NCBI GenBank assembly: GCA_900317405.1
Contig: ONGP01000046.1
Coordinates: 1-32,389 of the forward strand
Length of the DNA stretch: 32,389 nt
Reading direction: 5' to 3'
Source: an uncultured Prevotella sp.
GTDB lineage: Bacteria > Bacteroidota > Bacteroidia > Bacteroidales > Bacteroidaceae
A program made the translations under genes and the position numbers. The first letter of the stretch is position 1. Each line of letters opens with the position of its first letter. Below are positions 15,363-23,410 of this stretch, in pieces. Under the pieces are notes generated by a model. The model saw only the letters and a list, made by a program, of their open reading frames with translations. It searched no databases and was not told the DNA's origin.

Positions 15363-16070
15363 TTATTCGAAGTAGAACGATAATACTATCATTTTCGTAT
15401 GCCCGCTATTAACAGCGTTGGCATACGTTTTTTTATTGTCGTCCTTCAAGTCGGCCACATGGCTTTTGTCTATTCTGTTGCCTAGTCCGTAGCAGAACTT
15501 TAGTTCTGGTATCAGCTTGAAGAATGGTAGATACAGGTCGCATCCCAGTCCCACCTCAACCATCAGGTCAGTACGTTTTAGTTGAATTATATCCTGACTC
15601 TTGCTGGTAAGGTTTATCATAGGGCTTAATCCTGCCAGCATATATGGGCGGATGTTGTTCCATCGTTGTGACGAGAATTTCAGGTCTACAGGTACTGACA
15701 GATATGTATTCTTCATGTCCTGAGTCTCAGTCATGGGTATCCCCTCAGTATTCAGGAGTCCTGTATTCTTAAACACCAGATGTTTAGATCCAAAGTGCAT
15801 GGTGGGCGAGATACGCAGGTTCAGATTGCTAGACAGTCGCATATCAGCCAGTACACCTACTGATAATCCAGAATTCCAGCGGTCGGCATCGCATACAATA
15901 GGTGCTTCGCTATCAAACTCGATATCCTGCATGTTCATACCCACAGATATTCCAAAGTGCATAGGGCGCAAGTCGATGTACGGCTTGTGCTGAATCACGT
16001 ATCGTCTCTGTGCCAGGCACCCTGTGGCGACACATATAGCTGCTATAATAGTTAGAATTCTAATCTTCAT
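15363..16070 (-). CDS. PorT-like outer-membrane beta-barrel protein
   Basis: 235 residues. A signal sequence spans about 1-20; VATGC around C18 also resembles a lipobox, so processing is uncertain. The body has alternating strands and opens with PYIDLRPMHFGISVGMNMQDIEF, resembling PorT/SprT of the type IX secretion system. It ends MIVLSFYFE with a terminal aromatic strand, as in outer-membrane barrels. PorT is a known T9SS component in Porphyromonas; assignment here rests on the N-terminal motif and size, so a general PorT-family barrel remains possible. The last 24 or so codons contain the terminator of the opposing operon. Confidence 0.7.
   Translation of the reverse strand: MKIRILTIIAAICVATGCLAQRRYVIQHKPYIDLRPMHFGISVGMNMQDIEFDSEAPIVCDADRWNSGLSVGVLADMRLSSNLNLRISPTMHFGSKHLVFKNTGLLNTEGIPMTETQDMKNTYLSVPVDLKFSSQRWNNIRPYMLAGLSPMINLTSKSQDIIQLKRTDLMVEVGLGCDLYLPFFKLIPELKFCYGLGNRIDKSHVADLKDDNKKTYANAVNSGHTKMIVLSFYFE
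15396..15434 (+). terminator. Terminator of the 5'-nucleotidase operon, inside the PorT-like coding sequence
   Basis: CGTATGCC (15396-15403) pairs with GGCATACG (15420-15427); inside, CGCT pairs with AGCG around an ATTAAC loop, with a TT bulge. Seven T residues follow on the plus strand. It lies wholly within the antisense PorT-like gene. Confidence 0.85.
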
Positions 16071-16084
16071 ACCTTATTAATAAC

Positions 16085-16093
16085 GCAAAAATA
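16085..16093 (-). promoter_or_regulatory. -7 promoter box of the PorT-like gene
   Basis: Minus strand TATTTTTGC, 14 bases before the ATG. Confidence 0.65.
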
Positions 16094-16156
16094 GCCATCT
16101 TATTATGTAGAATCTTATTTTGACAATGTATAAATTACTTAAAAAGATACCTAAAG

Positions 16157-16206
16157 TTTGGTATATTTCAAAAATATATTGTACCTTTGCATCACTCAAA
16201 GTGAGT
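16157..16206 (+). promoter_or_regulatory. Ferredoxin promoter with small palindrome at the start site
   Basis: TTTG (16157-16160), a 21-base spacer and TACCTTTGC (16182-16190) give a full Bacteroidetes promoter. Just downstream ACTCA-AAG-TGAGT (16194-16206) is a short inverted repeat around the expected transcription start. The remaining 35 bases to the ATG form an A/T-rich leader. Confidence 0.75.
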
Positions 16207-16241
16207 ATTTACATTATTAACAATTTAATAGTTTACGAATT

Positions 16242-16409
16242 ATGGCATATGTAATTGGTGACGACTGCATCGCTTGCGGTACATGTCAGGGCGAGTGCCC
16301 AGTTGAGGCAATTTCTGAGGGTGAGAAGTATTCTATCAACCCTGATCTCTGCACAGAGTGTGGTACTTGTGCAAGTGTTTGTCCTTCTGAGGCTATCAGC
16401 CTTCCCTAA
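16242..16409 (+). CDS. 2[4Fe-4S] ferredoxin, clostridial type
   Basis: 55 residues, ATG at 16242-16244, TAA at 16407-16409. Two CxxCxxCxxxCP motifs bind two [4Fe-4S] clusters: C9, C12, C15, C19 and C37, C40, C43, C47, each in the canonical CGTC context followed by CPxEAI. The total length matches small clostridial-type ferredoxins. It serves as a low-potential electron carrier in anaerobic metabolism, for example with pyruvate:ferredoxin oxidoreductase or Rnf. A strong promoter and a private terminator mark it as a monocistronic, probably highly expressed gene. Confidence 0.96.
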   Translation: MAYVIGDDCIACGTCQGECPVEAISEGEKYSINPDLCTECGTCASVCPSEAISLP

Positions 16410-16432
16410 TAATTAGGACATAAAAACAATCT

Positions 16433-16464
16433 AACAGGTGTTTCCTTATCGGGAACACCTGTTT
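16433..16464 (+). terminator. Ferredoxin terminator
   Basis: AACAGGTGTTTCC pairs with GGGAACACCTGTT around a short TTATC loop (one G-T pair), followed by T-rich sequence. Confidence 0.88.
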
Positions 16465-16505
16465 TCTTTTGGAGAAAACAATGTTTTCTATATTAGAAAA
16501 TGATT

Positions 16506-16541
16506 ATAAAAAAAGAGATGCTCATAATTGAACATCTCTTT
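16506..16541 (-). terminator. Terminator of the TonB-cluster operon
   Basis: On the minus strand AAAGAGATG pairs with CATCTCTTT around a 12-base loop, followed by a run of T. It lies about 20 bases after the TPR gene stop. Confidence 0.85.
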
Positions 16542-16562
16542 AATTGTATAATAGGGTTGAAA

Positions 16563-17987
16563 TTACTTCAGATCGCGAATCTGCTGAGCAGGAGCATAGT
16601 CTGGGTCGATAGCCAGAATCTTGTTAGCAAACTCCTTAGCCAGAGGCTTGTTCTTAGCGAACAGGAATGCGTTTGACATCAGGTAGTGGTAGCTGTACTT
16701 AAGCATGGTGTCCTCGCCCTTAGAGCGATCTGCCTTTGCCTCGAGCAGCTCAACAACCTTCTGGTAGTCAGGCTTTGCAAGACCCTTCTCACCGTTCTTA
16801 TCAAGCTTGTTGTTCATTGTTGCGCACTGATATGCTGCATAAGTGCTCTGGATTGGGAACTTCTCTGCCATAGCGCGATAAGCCTCAATAGCCTTAGCAA
16901 TGTGCTTTGCCTTATTTGGCTCGTCCTCGTCAGCGTACTTAGAGTAGATCTTTGCAACACCCTCCATATCGTCAGAGTTTACATCAGGCTTACAAGCAAG
17001 GTACTGATCATAGTACTTGATAGCATTCTCGAACTCCTTCTCCTTAAGATATGAGTCAGATACACTCTTCAGGATAGCCCAACGCTTAATCATTGACTGA
17101 TCGTTAACCAGCTCGAGAGCCTTGTCGTAGTGAGCATACATGTTTGCCTTATCCTCCAGAGCCTGATAGATCAGAGCTGTGTAGAAGTGGTCGTACTCAG
17201 ATACTTTAGCACTGTCAGTCTCGTAGAAGTACTTGTGGATGTAACTCTTAGCTGCATCATAGTTCTTCAACTCGTAGTTTGCGAACATTGCAATACGGTT
17301 GAATGTTGGGTTGCGTGGCTCGAGCTTGATACCAGCCTCTGCAGCGCGAACTGCGTCGGCAAAGTGACCAGTGAAGTAGCTGCAACGTACAAACTCGTTA
17401 AGACCTAGCTTGTCGAGCTTGTTGATATCAGCCTTTGAGTAGTTCTCATAAGCCTGCTTCTCATCGTTAGCCAGCATGAAGATGTGACCCTTGAATGCGT
17501 CGATGTCCTCATCAGGGCACTGAGCCTTCATCTCTTCCAGCTTCTTTGCTGCCTGACTTGGGCTGATCTTACGATATACCATAGCCCACTTCTTGTAACC
17601 TGCAGGATTCTTTGGATCGAATGTGATAGCCTGGTTGTAATAGCTTGCGGCCTTACCACCATCGGTACCATATGATGCCTCGATATCACCAAGCAGCAGA
17701 TATGCAGGTGCAAACTGATACTTTGGCTTGCCTGCCTCGTTGGCATAGTTGGCGAACTGACGTGCACCAGCTGTATCCTTCTGAGCATAGAAGGCTTGGG
17801 CAATCTTCAAGAGTGCCTCTGGGTTCTTCTTGTTCTTCTTGTAGGCTGTGTTTGCTAACTTGGCAACGTTTGGATCCTTTGCCTTAATACCATCAAGAGC
17901 TGCGTTAAGCTCTACTTCCTGTGCATTTACGGCGGCGCTGAAACCTGTCAGCAACGCACCCATTACTAGATATTTAATTGCTTTCAT
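16563..17987 (-). CDS. Periplasmic tetratricopeptide-repeat protein
   Basis: 474 residues with a signal peptide (about 1-22, ending VNAQ). Most of the chain is helical repeats of about 34 residues with TPR-like patterns, for example PEALLKIAQAFYAQKDTAGA, APAYLLLGDIEASYGTDGGK and AASYYNQAITFDPKNPAGYK; the last copy ends LAKEFANKILAIDPDYAPAQ. It has no catalytic motif. It closes the exbB-exbD-exbD-tonB-PstS-like cluster and is 75 bases after the PstS-like gene. A scaffolding role for an envelope energy-transduction complex is plausible from this conserved-looking neighbourhood, but inferred. Confidence 0.88.
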   Translation of the reverse strand: MKAIKYLVMGALLTGFSAAVNAQEVELNAALDGIKAKDPNVAKLANTAYKKNKKNPEALLKIAQAFYAQKDTAGARQFANYANEAGKPKYQFAPAYLLLGDIEASYGTDGGKAASYYNQAITFDPKNPAGYKKWAMVYRKISPSQAAKKLEEMKAQCPDEDIDAFKGHIFMLANDEKQAYENYSKADINKLDKLGLNEFVRCSYFTGHFADAVRAAEAGIKLEPRNPTFNRIAMFANYELKNYDAAKSYIHKYFYETDSAKVSEYDHFYTALIYQALEDKANMYAHYDKALELVNDQSMIKRWAILKSVSDSYLKEKEFENAIKYYDQYLACKPDVNSDDMEGVAKIYSKYADEDEPNKAKHIAKAIEAYRAMAEKFPIQSTYAAYQCATMNNKLDKNGEKGLAKPDYQKVVELLEAKADRSKGEDTMLKYSYHYLMSNAFLFAKNKPLAKEFANKILAIDPDYAPAQQIRDLK

Positions 17988-18062
17988 AATTCTTTGTTAT
18001 TAAGTTACACTTCTGTTTTCTGTTCTCTCTCTTATGACGTTTTAAAACTTTATAGGTTTAAA

Positions 18063-19022
18063 TTATTCACTTTTTATAATCACATCTCTCACGTTCATAT
18101 TGGCTGTTCGTGGCAGTAGTCCTGCGCGGAGGATGATCTTTTGTCCCTTGGGCAACTGTACAAAGTGCGTAAAGCTGCTGGGTACACCATTACGTGTGTC
18201 ATTTAGCAGTGCGTAGATGGTGCGGCGTAGGGGATAGTTGCCGTTATATAAATAGTATTGATAGGGTTTCCAGCTGTTGTACTTCGTTGCCGAGTCGAGC
18301 TTTGATACGCCCATCACGCTTATGTTCTTCTTGAAGGTGACGTTGGTGGTGTCACGTTTGTCGTTGAGCCAGTTTGAACCAATGATTCCAAGCGAATTTG
18401 GATGCTTCTCTACATAGTCTATTACAGCAGCACTTGTCTTTACGGCTCCGATGTTTGGTGCGCTGAACTGCTGGCCGCCAAGGATTGAGTCGACACACCA
18501 GCGAACGGTGCTTGAAAGTGGATTGTCGAATACCACATCGATTACACCAAGTTTGTTTTGTGGATAGATATCACTCCACTTTGTTATCTCTCCCTTCAGT
18601 ACTCGTGCAAAGTCCTTGATGGTAATGCATGAGTCTGGGTTTGAGTTGTTCACGATGATAGCCAGTCCGTCGTAGGCTACAGGTATAGCTCTTGGCAGGA
18701 ATTTCTGGCTGATAAGTGTCTGGCGCTCATTAGCAGTGAAGTCGCGTGTGGTGAATGCCAGCCATGTTTCTTGTTTCATCAGTTTCTTAACAGCATCCTG
18801 CTCGTTGATGTAAACGGGTGTGATGGAGTCGAGAGTCTGATTGGTGAAATAATATAATTCCTCGTCGATGATTGGGAAGAAACTTTCATCGGCAGTCAGT
18901 ATGCTGGCTGCCTTCTGATAGGCTTGTTCCTTTTCAGGATTAGGCTTGTTCCCACATCCGAGGAACAAGCCTAATATCAGTGTTAATCCAACTAATTTAT
19001 GTAATTTGTTGAATGCGTTCAT
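18063..19022 (-). CDS. PstS-like substrate-binding lipoprotein in the TonB cluster
   Basis: 319 residues. A lipoprotein signal with lipobox LFLGC (C23) precedes a periplasmic-binding-protein domain of the PstS/PBP-like type. Hints are the DGLAIIVNN strand, the LKGEITKWSDIYPQ segment (phosphate-binding PstS proteins have GxIxxWxD), SSTVRWCVD and a C-terminal LPKGQKIILRAGLLPRT. It is found without any Pst permease genes, and sits 18 bases after tonB. It may therefore sense or bind a ligand for the TonB/ExbBD machine rather than feed an ABC importer. Phosphate specificity is not demonstrated by the sequence. Confidence 0.83.
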   Translation of the reverse strand: MNAFNKLHKLVGLTLILGLFLGCGNKPNPEKEQAYQKAASILTADESFFPIIDEELYYFTNQTLDSITPVYINEQDAVKKLMKQETWLAFTTRDFTANERQTLISQKFLPRAIPVAYDGLAIIVNNSNPDSCITIKDFARVLKGEITKWSDIYPQNKLGVIDVVFDNPLSSTVRWCVDSILGGQQFSAPNIGAVKTSAAVIDYVEKHPNSLGIIGSNWLNDKRDTTNVTFKKNISVMGVSKLDSATKYNSWKPYQYYLYNGNYPLRRTIYALLNDTRNGVPSSFTHFVQLPKGQKIILRAGLLPRTANMNVRDVIIKSE

Positions 19023-19040
19023 TTCAGATTTTGTTGAGTA

Positions 19041-19808
19041 TTACTGCAGGCGGAATGTTACAGGTACAGTGTACTTTACACGTACTGCGCTACCGTTCTG
19101 CTTACCAGGAATCCAGTGTGGCATTGACTTAACAACGCGCTGTGCTTCCTTGTCGAGTGATGGGTCAACGCTCTTTACAACCTTAACGTCGGTGATAGAA
19201 CCATCACGCTCTACAACGAAGGTTACAACTACACGACCCTGTACACCGTTCTCCTCGGCTACTACTGGATACTTGATATTCTTAGACTTGGTCTCTTCAA
19301 CCTTTGGTGGCTCGGGCTCGGCGATAGTCTCCTTAACTTTCAGCACCTCACCAGCTGCATCGTCATCACCCTCAACAGTGAAGGCACCGATAGCGGTGTT
19401 GGTCTCCTGAAGTTCTTCCTGAGACTTCATTTCCTGGTCCTCTTTTACCTCCTCGTCCTTCTTGATCTCAGGAACGGTGAAGGCTACAGAACTCTTAACT
19501 TTCTCAACCTCAATTTTCTCAACTTCTGGCTCATCATGGCGCTCCACCTTAGCCTCCTTTTTCTCGGCCAGGTTGGCCAGCTCAACGTCGGTTTCGATGG
19601 CAGCGTTACGGGCTGCGATGTAATTATCGATAGACACCTTTGCAATTACAATGGCTGCGATGATAGCAAAAGCAGCAAACATTGTGAGCAGTGCCTTCAG
19701 GTTACGTGTACCCGTCTTCTTGCGCAATTGATAAGCTCCGTATGCCTGGTTCTTACCTTCGAATACGAGGTCGACCCAGCTATTGTCAATAAGATCTATT
19801 TTTGCCAT
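19041..19808 (-). CDS. tonB: TonB energy-transducing protein
   Basis: 255 residues. Short cytoplasmic N terminus, one membrane helix at about 37-58, then an acidic/basic E-, K- and V-rich periplasmic linker (about 75-175) instead of a classic proline-rich one. The C-terminal TonB domain follows: KYPVVAEENGVQGRVVVTF, VERDGSITDVKVVKSVDP, EAQRVVKSMPHWIPGKQNG and a closing VKYTVPVTFRLQ. It transfers proton-motive energy from ExbB/ExbD to outer-membrane receptors such as SusC-type transporters. It is 22 bases after the second exbD. Confidence 0.95.
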   Translation of the reverse strand: MAKIDLIDNSWVDLVFEGKNQAYGAYQLRKKTGTRNLKALLTMFAAFAIIAAIVIAKVSIDNYIAARNAAIETDVELANLAEKKEAKVERHDEPEVEKIEVEKVKSSVAFTVPEIKKDEEVKEDQEMKSQEELQETNTAIGAFTVEGDDDAAGEVLKVKETIAEPEPPKVEETKSKNIKYPVVAEENGVQGRVVVTFVVERDGSITDVKVVKSVDPSLDKEAQRVVKSMPHWIPGKQNGSAVRVKYTVPVTFRLQ

Positions 19809-19830
19809 AGTCTATTCTACATTTTAGGGG

Positions 19831-20496
19831 TTACTTGACGCCTGCCTTCTCGATGAGAGCTTTATCGTCGTCACTCATCTTGTCGACATTGTCAATCACA
19901 TACTTATCAATATTGCTAATGAGCATCTCGTCGAGCGCAGCTACCATATTTTCATATGTTGCTGAGTTCAGAGGACGGATGATGACGGTCATAGTAGGAA
20001 CTTTCTCGCCTGAGGGCAGTTCACCCTTCTTCAGCTTCTTAAGTGCCTGCTGATACTGCTCGTCAGTCATCTTAGAGTTGTACTCATTCTTCTTTGCATC
20101 CAGCTCCTTCTTGGCCAGCTTAATCTTGGCTACAGGGTTGATACCCTCTTCGGTAGTGTGCTCGTTCAGCACCTTCTCGATACCGTCCTTGCCATAAGAT
20201 GTTGGCTTAACGCATGAAGGATCGTCATAGTTGGGAAGTCCAGCTACATACCATACCTTATTATCAGCACCCAGATAGAGTGTGATGGTATGAGATGCTT
20301 TGGTTACCTGCTTATCTTTCTCGTTCATCTCGCTGGTGTCATCGTTAGATGGCATAGTCAGCTGCATAGCCTGAGGCTTTGCCAGTGTAGTACACAGCAT
20401 GAAGAACGTGATAAGAAGCATCATCATGTCTACCATTGGCGTGAAGTTCACGCGGGTATCCATCTTTTTCTGCTTTGATAGATTCTTTTTTGCCAT
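19831..20496 (-). CDS. exbD: ExbD/TolR-family biopolymer transport protein (second copy)
   Basis: 221 residues. N-terminal KMDTRVNFTPMVDMMMLLI gives one membrane helix (about 22-39) with the essential aspartate in MVDMMM (D23). The periplasmic part is longer than in E. coli ExbD (about 140 residues), with a K/E-rich insertion around 120-155, and ends in VTVIIRPLNSATYENMV and a terminal DDDKALIEKAGVK. Seven bases follow the first exbD. Two ExbD-type subunits in one cluster are common in Bacteroidetes and may form a mixed stator plug. Confidence 0.93.
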   Translation of the reverse strand: MAKKNLSKQKKMDTRVNFTPMVDMMMLLITFFMLCTTLAKPQAMQLTMPSNDDTSEMNEKDKQVTKASHTITLYLGADNKVWYVAGLPNYDDPSCVKPTSYGKDGIEKVLNEHTTEEGINPVAKIKLAKKELDAKKNEYNSKMTDEQYQQALKKLKKGELPSGEKVPTMTVIIRPLNSATYENMVAALDEMLISNIDKYVIDNVDKMSDDDKALIEKAGVK

Positions 20497-20503
20497 AATA
20501 CTA

Positions 20504-21121
20504 CTAGTCGTTTAAACGTTTAACATCGAGATTCGTAATCAGCTGGAAACGGTTCTCGTTCATATCCTGGAGCTCTGACATCAACTTCTTAATTGCTATA
20601 TAAGGAGTCTTTGAGTCGCACTTGATGGCGAGCTTGATGTCGGGGTTAGCGTCGCGTGCTGCAGAAACCCACTCCTGGAACTCGCTCTTGCCTCCGTTGA
20701 TACTATCAAGCGGAAGTCCGAGCTTCTGAATTGCCTCACCCATCTTCTCTGTATCGAGGTCAAGATAAGCAGCAAGCTTTGACATTGGAGCACCAACCAT
20801 AGCATCCTCGCGGAAGTGCTTGATCTGGGTGGCGTTCAGCTGGACACCAAACTTGTCTGTCATGGTCTCCATCATGGCCTGCATGTTGTTCTTGTTTTCG
20901 GTACCACAGAAGACATGTCCCTCTGGTGTAACCAGAATGTTGAGCACGTCCTGCTCTGGTATCTTAACCTCCGACACAGAATTAGGCGCTGTGACTGAAA
21001 CTGGTTCTGGTGTCAAGAATGTTGAAGTCAACATAAAGAAACACAGAAGCAGCGTCATCACGTCTGACATAGGCGTCATGTCAATCCAGATGTCTTTTTT
21101 CTGTATCTTAATTTTTGCCAT
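20504..21121 (-). CDS. exbD: ExbD/TolR-family biopolymer transport protein (first copy)
   Basis: 205 residues. WIDMTPMSDVMTLLLCFFML is the proton-channel helix with the conserved aspartate (D20). The periplasmic part carries LNILVTPEGHVFCGT and a C-terminal IKCDSKTPYIAIKKLMSELQ, the usual ExbD strand-helix end. Located 44 bases after exbB. It resembles its neighbour in plan but is diverged. Confidence 0.93.
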   Translation of the reverse strand: MAKIKIQKKDIWIDMTPMSDVMTLLLCFFMLTSTFLTPEPVSVTAPNSVSEVKIPEQDVLNILVTPEGHVFCGTENKNNMQAMMETMTDKFGVQLNATQIKHFREDAMVGAPMSKLAAYLDLDTEKMGEAIQKLGLPLDSINGGKSEFQEWVSAARDANPDIKLAIKCDSKTPYIAIKKLMSELQDMNENRFQLITNLDVKRLND

Positions 21122-21165
21122 TCTCTATATGCTTTTTATTGCGTTAATAAATGAATGGTAAAATA

Positions 21166-21996
21166 TTAAGCCTCGTTGTGGTTAGAATCGTATGTAGCTG
21201 CGATTGTGTAACCGATCTCGTCGAGAGCGAATGTCAGCTTGTCGATCTTGTTTGAGAAGAAGTTATAAACTACGGTAGCTACCCATGATGTCAAGATACC
21301 AGAAGCTGTGTTAACCAGAGCCTCAGAAATACCTGCAGACAGAGCCATAGAGTCAGCACCACCACCAGCAGACAGAGCCTGGAATGATCCAATCATACCA
21401 AGTACGGTACCGAACAGAGCGGTCAGAGTACCCAGAGATACGATTGTTGCAACCATTGGGAGGTTCATCTGCAGAGTAGGCATCTCAAGCTGAGTAGCCT
21501 CCTCGTGAGCCTGCTGAATCTTAGCGATCTTAGCAGCCTTCTTCAGAGTGTCGTTACCCTCAACGTCCTTATAAGCGGCGATAGAAGCCTTAACTACGTT
21601 AGCTACAGAACCCTGCATCTTGTCGCAAAGCTTGTCAGCCTCTTCGAACTTCTGAGCCTTGATGAGCTCCTTAACCTGAGCTGTGAACTTGGCGAGGTTA
21701 ATCTTACCTGCAGCACTCTTGATAGCGAAGAAACGCTCGATACCAAGGCAGATAACGGTGAAGAGAAGTGTAAGGATCAGACCTACAACGAAACCTCCCT
21801 TATATACAGTACCCAGCAGGTTAGCAGGATGACCGCTACGATCGCCACCAACGAAGTTGCTGGGATCACCCATTACGAAGTACCATACACCATAACCAGC
21901 ACATGCACAAATTACCAAGATAACCCATGCAGCCTTAATACCACCAAAGCCCGAATTCTTTTTGGCTGGGGCTGCAGCCTTTGTTGTTGTTGCCAT
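21166..21996 (-). CDS. exbB: ExbB/TolQ/MotA-family proton-channel protein
   Basis: 276 residues. Hydrophobic segments near 24-46 and 70-88, and the MotA/TolQ/ExbB signature helices at about 180-208 (NLPMVATIVSLGTLTALFGTV, LGMIGSF) and 220-250 (ISEALVNTASGILTSWVATV). A cytoplasmic A/K/E-rich stretch lies between the helices. It drives TonB with the ExbD subunits. It is the first gene of the minus-strand cluster, with a -7 box about 55 bases upstream and a long A/T-rich leader. Confidence 0.95.
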   Translation of the reverse strand: MATTTKAAAPAKKNSGFGGIKAAWVILVICACAGYGVWYFVMGDPSNFVGGDRSGHPANLLGTVYKGGFVVGLILTLLFTVICLGIERFFAIKSAAGKINLAKFTAQVKELIKAQKFEEADKLCDKMQGSVANVVKASIAAYKDVEGNDTLKKAAKIAKIQQAHEEATQLEMPTLQMNLPMVATIVSLGTLTALFGTVLGMIGSFQALSAGGGADSMALSAGISEALVNTASGILTSWVATVVYNFFSNKIDKLTFALDEIGYTIAATYDSNHNEA

Positions 21997-22050
21997 AATT
22001 AAAAATAATTTTTTTAGTTATTATAAATAAATTAAAATTTGATTCACCTC

Positions 22051-22059
22051 GCAAAAGTA
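22051..22059 (-). promoter_or_regulatory. -7 promoter box of the exbB-exbD-tonB cluster
   Basis: Minus strand TACTTTTGC; a leader of about 50 bases, nearly all A and T, follows. The 119-base gap before the next gene contains no other clear structure. Confidence 0.72.
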
Positions 22060-22115
22060 GCAAAATAAAGCGGAATACACGCTAAATTAATACATTTTAA
22101 CTATGAATTTCCAAA

Positions 22116-23309
22116 TTATTTTAGTTTTGCACACACTTCTTTGATTCGCTTCATTGCTTCTACGATGTTTTCATCGCTTGTGGCATAGCTCATTCTGAAG
22201 CATTCTGGATCGCCAAAAGCATCTCCTCCAACGGTTGCTACATGGCCCTTCTCAAGCAGATACATAGCAAAGTCGGTAGAGTTGTTGATAGTGGTCTCAC
22301 CATCGCTCTTGCCAAAGAAACTGCTGCACTTGGGGAATAGATAGAATGCTCCCTCGGGCACGTTAACCTCGAGGCCAGGAATGTCCTTAGCCAACTTGAC
22401 GATAAGGTTGCGACGACGCTCGAAAGCTTTGCGCATATCCTCTACGCACTGCTGGTCGGCAACGTATGCATACTCGGCAGCCTTCTGGCTTACTGAGCAT
22501 GGTCCGCTAGTGTACTGACCCTGCAGCTTGTTGCATCCCTTCACAATCCACTCTGGGGCTGCGATGTAGCCAATGCGCCATCCGGTCATAGCGTATGCCT
22601 TTGATACACCATTCACGATGATGGCACGCTCCTTCATGCCAGGGAACTGGGCGATACTCTCGTGTTTGCCGATATAATTGATGTGCTCGTAGATTTCATC
22701 TGCCAGTACGAATAGGTCTTCGTGCTTCAGGATTACATCTGCCAGCGCCTTCAGTTCTGCCTTGCTGTATACGCTACCTGTAGGGTTGCTGGGCGAGCAG
22801 AGGATAATCAGTCGTGTCTTGGGAGTGATAGCTGCCTCAAGCTGCTCTGGAGTCATCTTGAAGTTCTGGTCGAATCCAGCCTCAACAAACTTGGGAACGC
22901 CACCTGCCAGCAGTGCCATCTGGGGATAGCTTACCCAATATGGGGTGGGGATGATAACCTCCTCGCCATCATTAACCAGCGCCATCACGGTGTTGCACAC
23001 ACTCTGCTTGGCACCGTTGCTCACCAGAATCTCGTTGACGGTATAGTCCAACTGGTTCTCGTTCTTAAGCTTGGCCACGATAGCCTTGCGCAGATCGGGA
23101 TAACCAGGTACTGGTGAATAGCGTGAATAATTCTCGTCTATCGCCTTCTTGGCTGCCTCCTTTATAGCATCAGGTGTATTGAAGTCGGGCTCGCCGACAC
23201 TCATGTTGATTACATCGATTCCTTGCGCCTTCATTTCGGAGCTTTTCTGAGACATTGCCAGCGTGGCTGATGGGGCCAATCGCTGCAGACGATTTGATAA
23301 TTGTGCCAT
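22116..23309 (-). CDS. aspC: Pyridoxal-phosphate aspartate aminotransferase
   Basis: 397 residues, class I aminotransferase (fold type I). SVGEPDFNTP, the glycine/tyrosine-rich YSPVPGYPDLRKAI, CSPSNPTG (N175), VLADEIYEH (D204, Y207) and the PLP lysine in SKAYAMTGWRIGY (K237) are all present; FRMSYATSDE near the end carries the substrate-carboxylate arginine. It interconverts aspartate/oxaloacetate and glutamate/2-oxoglutarate. It has its own -7 box and does not seem to belong to the flanking operons. Other broad-specificity aminotransferases of this branch cannot be excluded by eye. Confidence 0.93.
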   Translation of the reverse strand: MAQLSNRLQRLAPSATLAMSQKSSEMKAQGIDVINMSVGEPDFNTPDAIKEAAKKAIDENYSRYSPVPGYPDLRKAIVAKLKNENQLDYTVNEILVSNGAKQSVCNTVMALVNDGEEVIIPTPYWVSYPQMALLAGGVPKFVEAGFDQNFKMTPEQLEAAITPKTRLIILCSPSNPTGSVYSKAELKALADVILKHEDLFVLADEIYEHINYIGKHESIAQFPGMKERAIIVNGVSKAYAMTGWRIGYIAAPEWIVKGCNKLQGQYTSGPCSVSQKAAEYAYVADQQCVEDMRKAFERRRNLIVKLAKDIPGLEVNVPEGAFYLFPKCSSFFGKSDGETTINNSTDFAMYLLEKGHVATVGGDAFGDPECFRMSYATSDENIVEAMKRIKEVCAKLK

Positions 23310-23327
23310 ATTTACTCTAAATTTTGT

Positions 23328-23336
23328 GCAAAATTA
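23328..23336 (-). promoter_or_regulatory. -7 promoter box of the aminotransferase gene
   Basis: Minus strand TAATTTTGC, 18 bases upstream of the ATG. Confidence 0.7.
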
Positions 23337-23410
23337 CGCATTTTATTTTTTAATACGAAATAAAAATGTCACTTTTTAACTATTTGTGCCTAAAATGTGG
23401 CAAATTGTGA

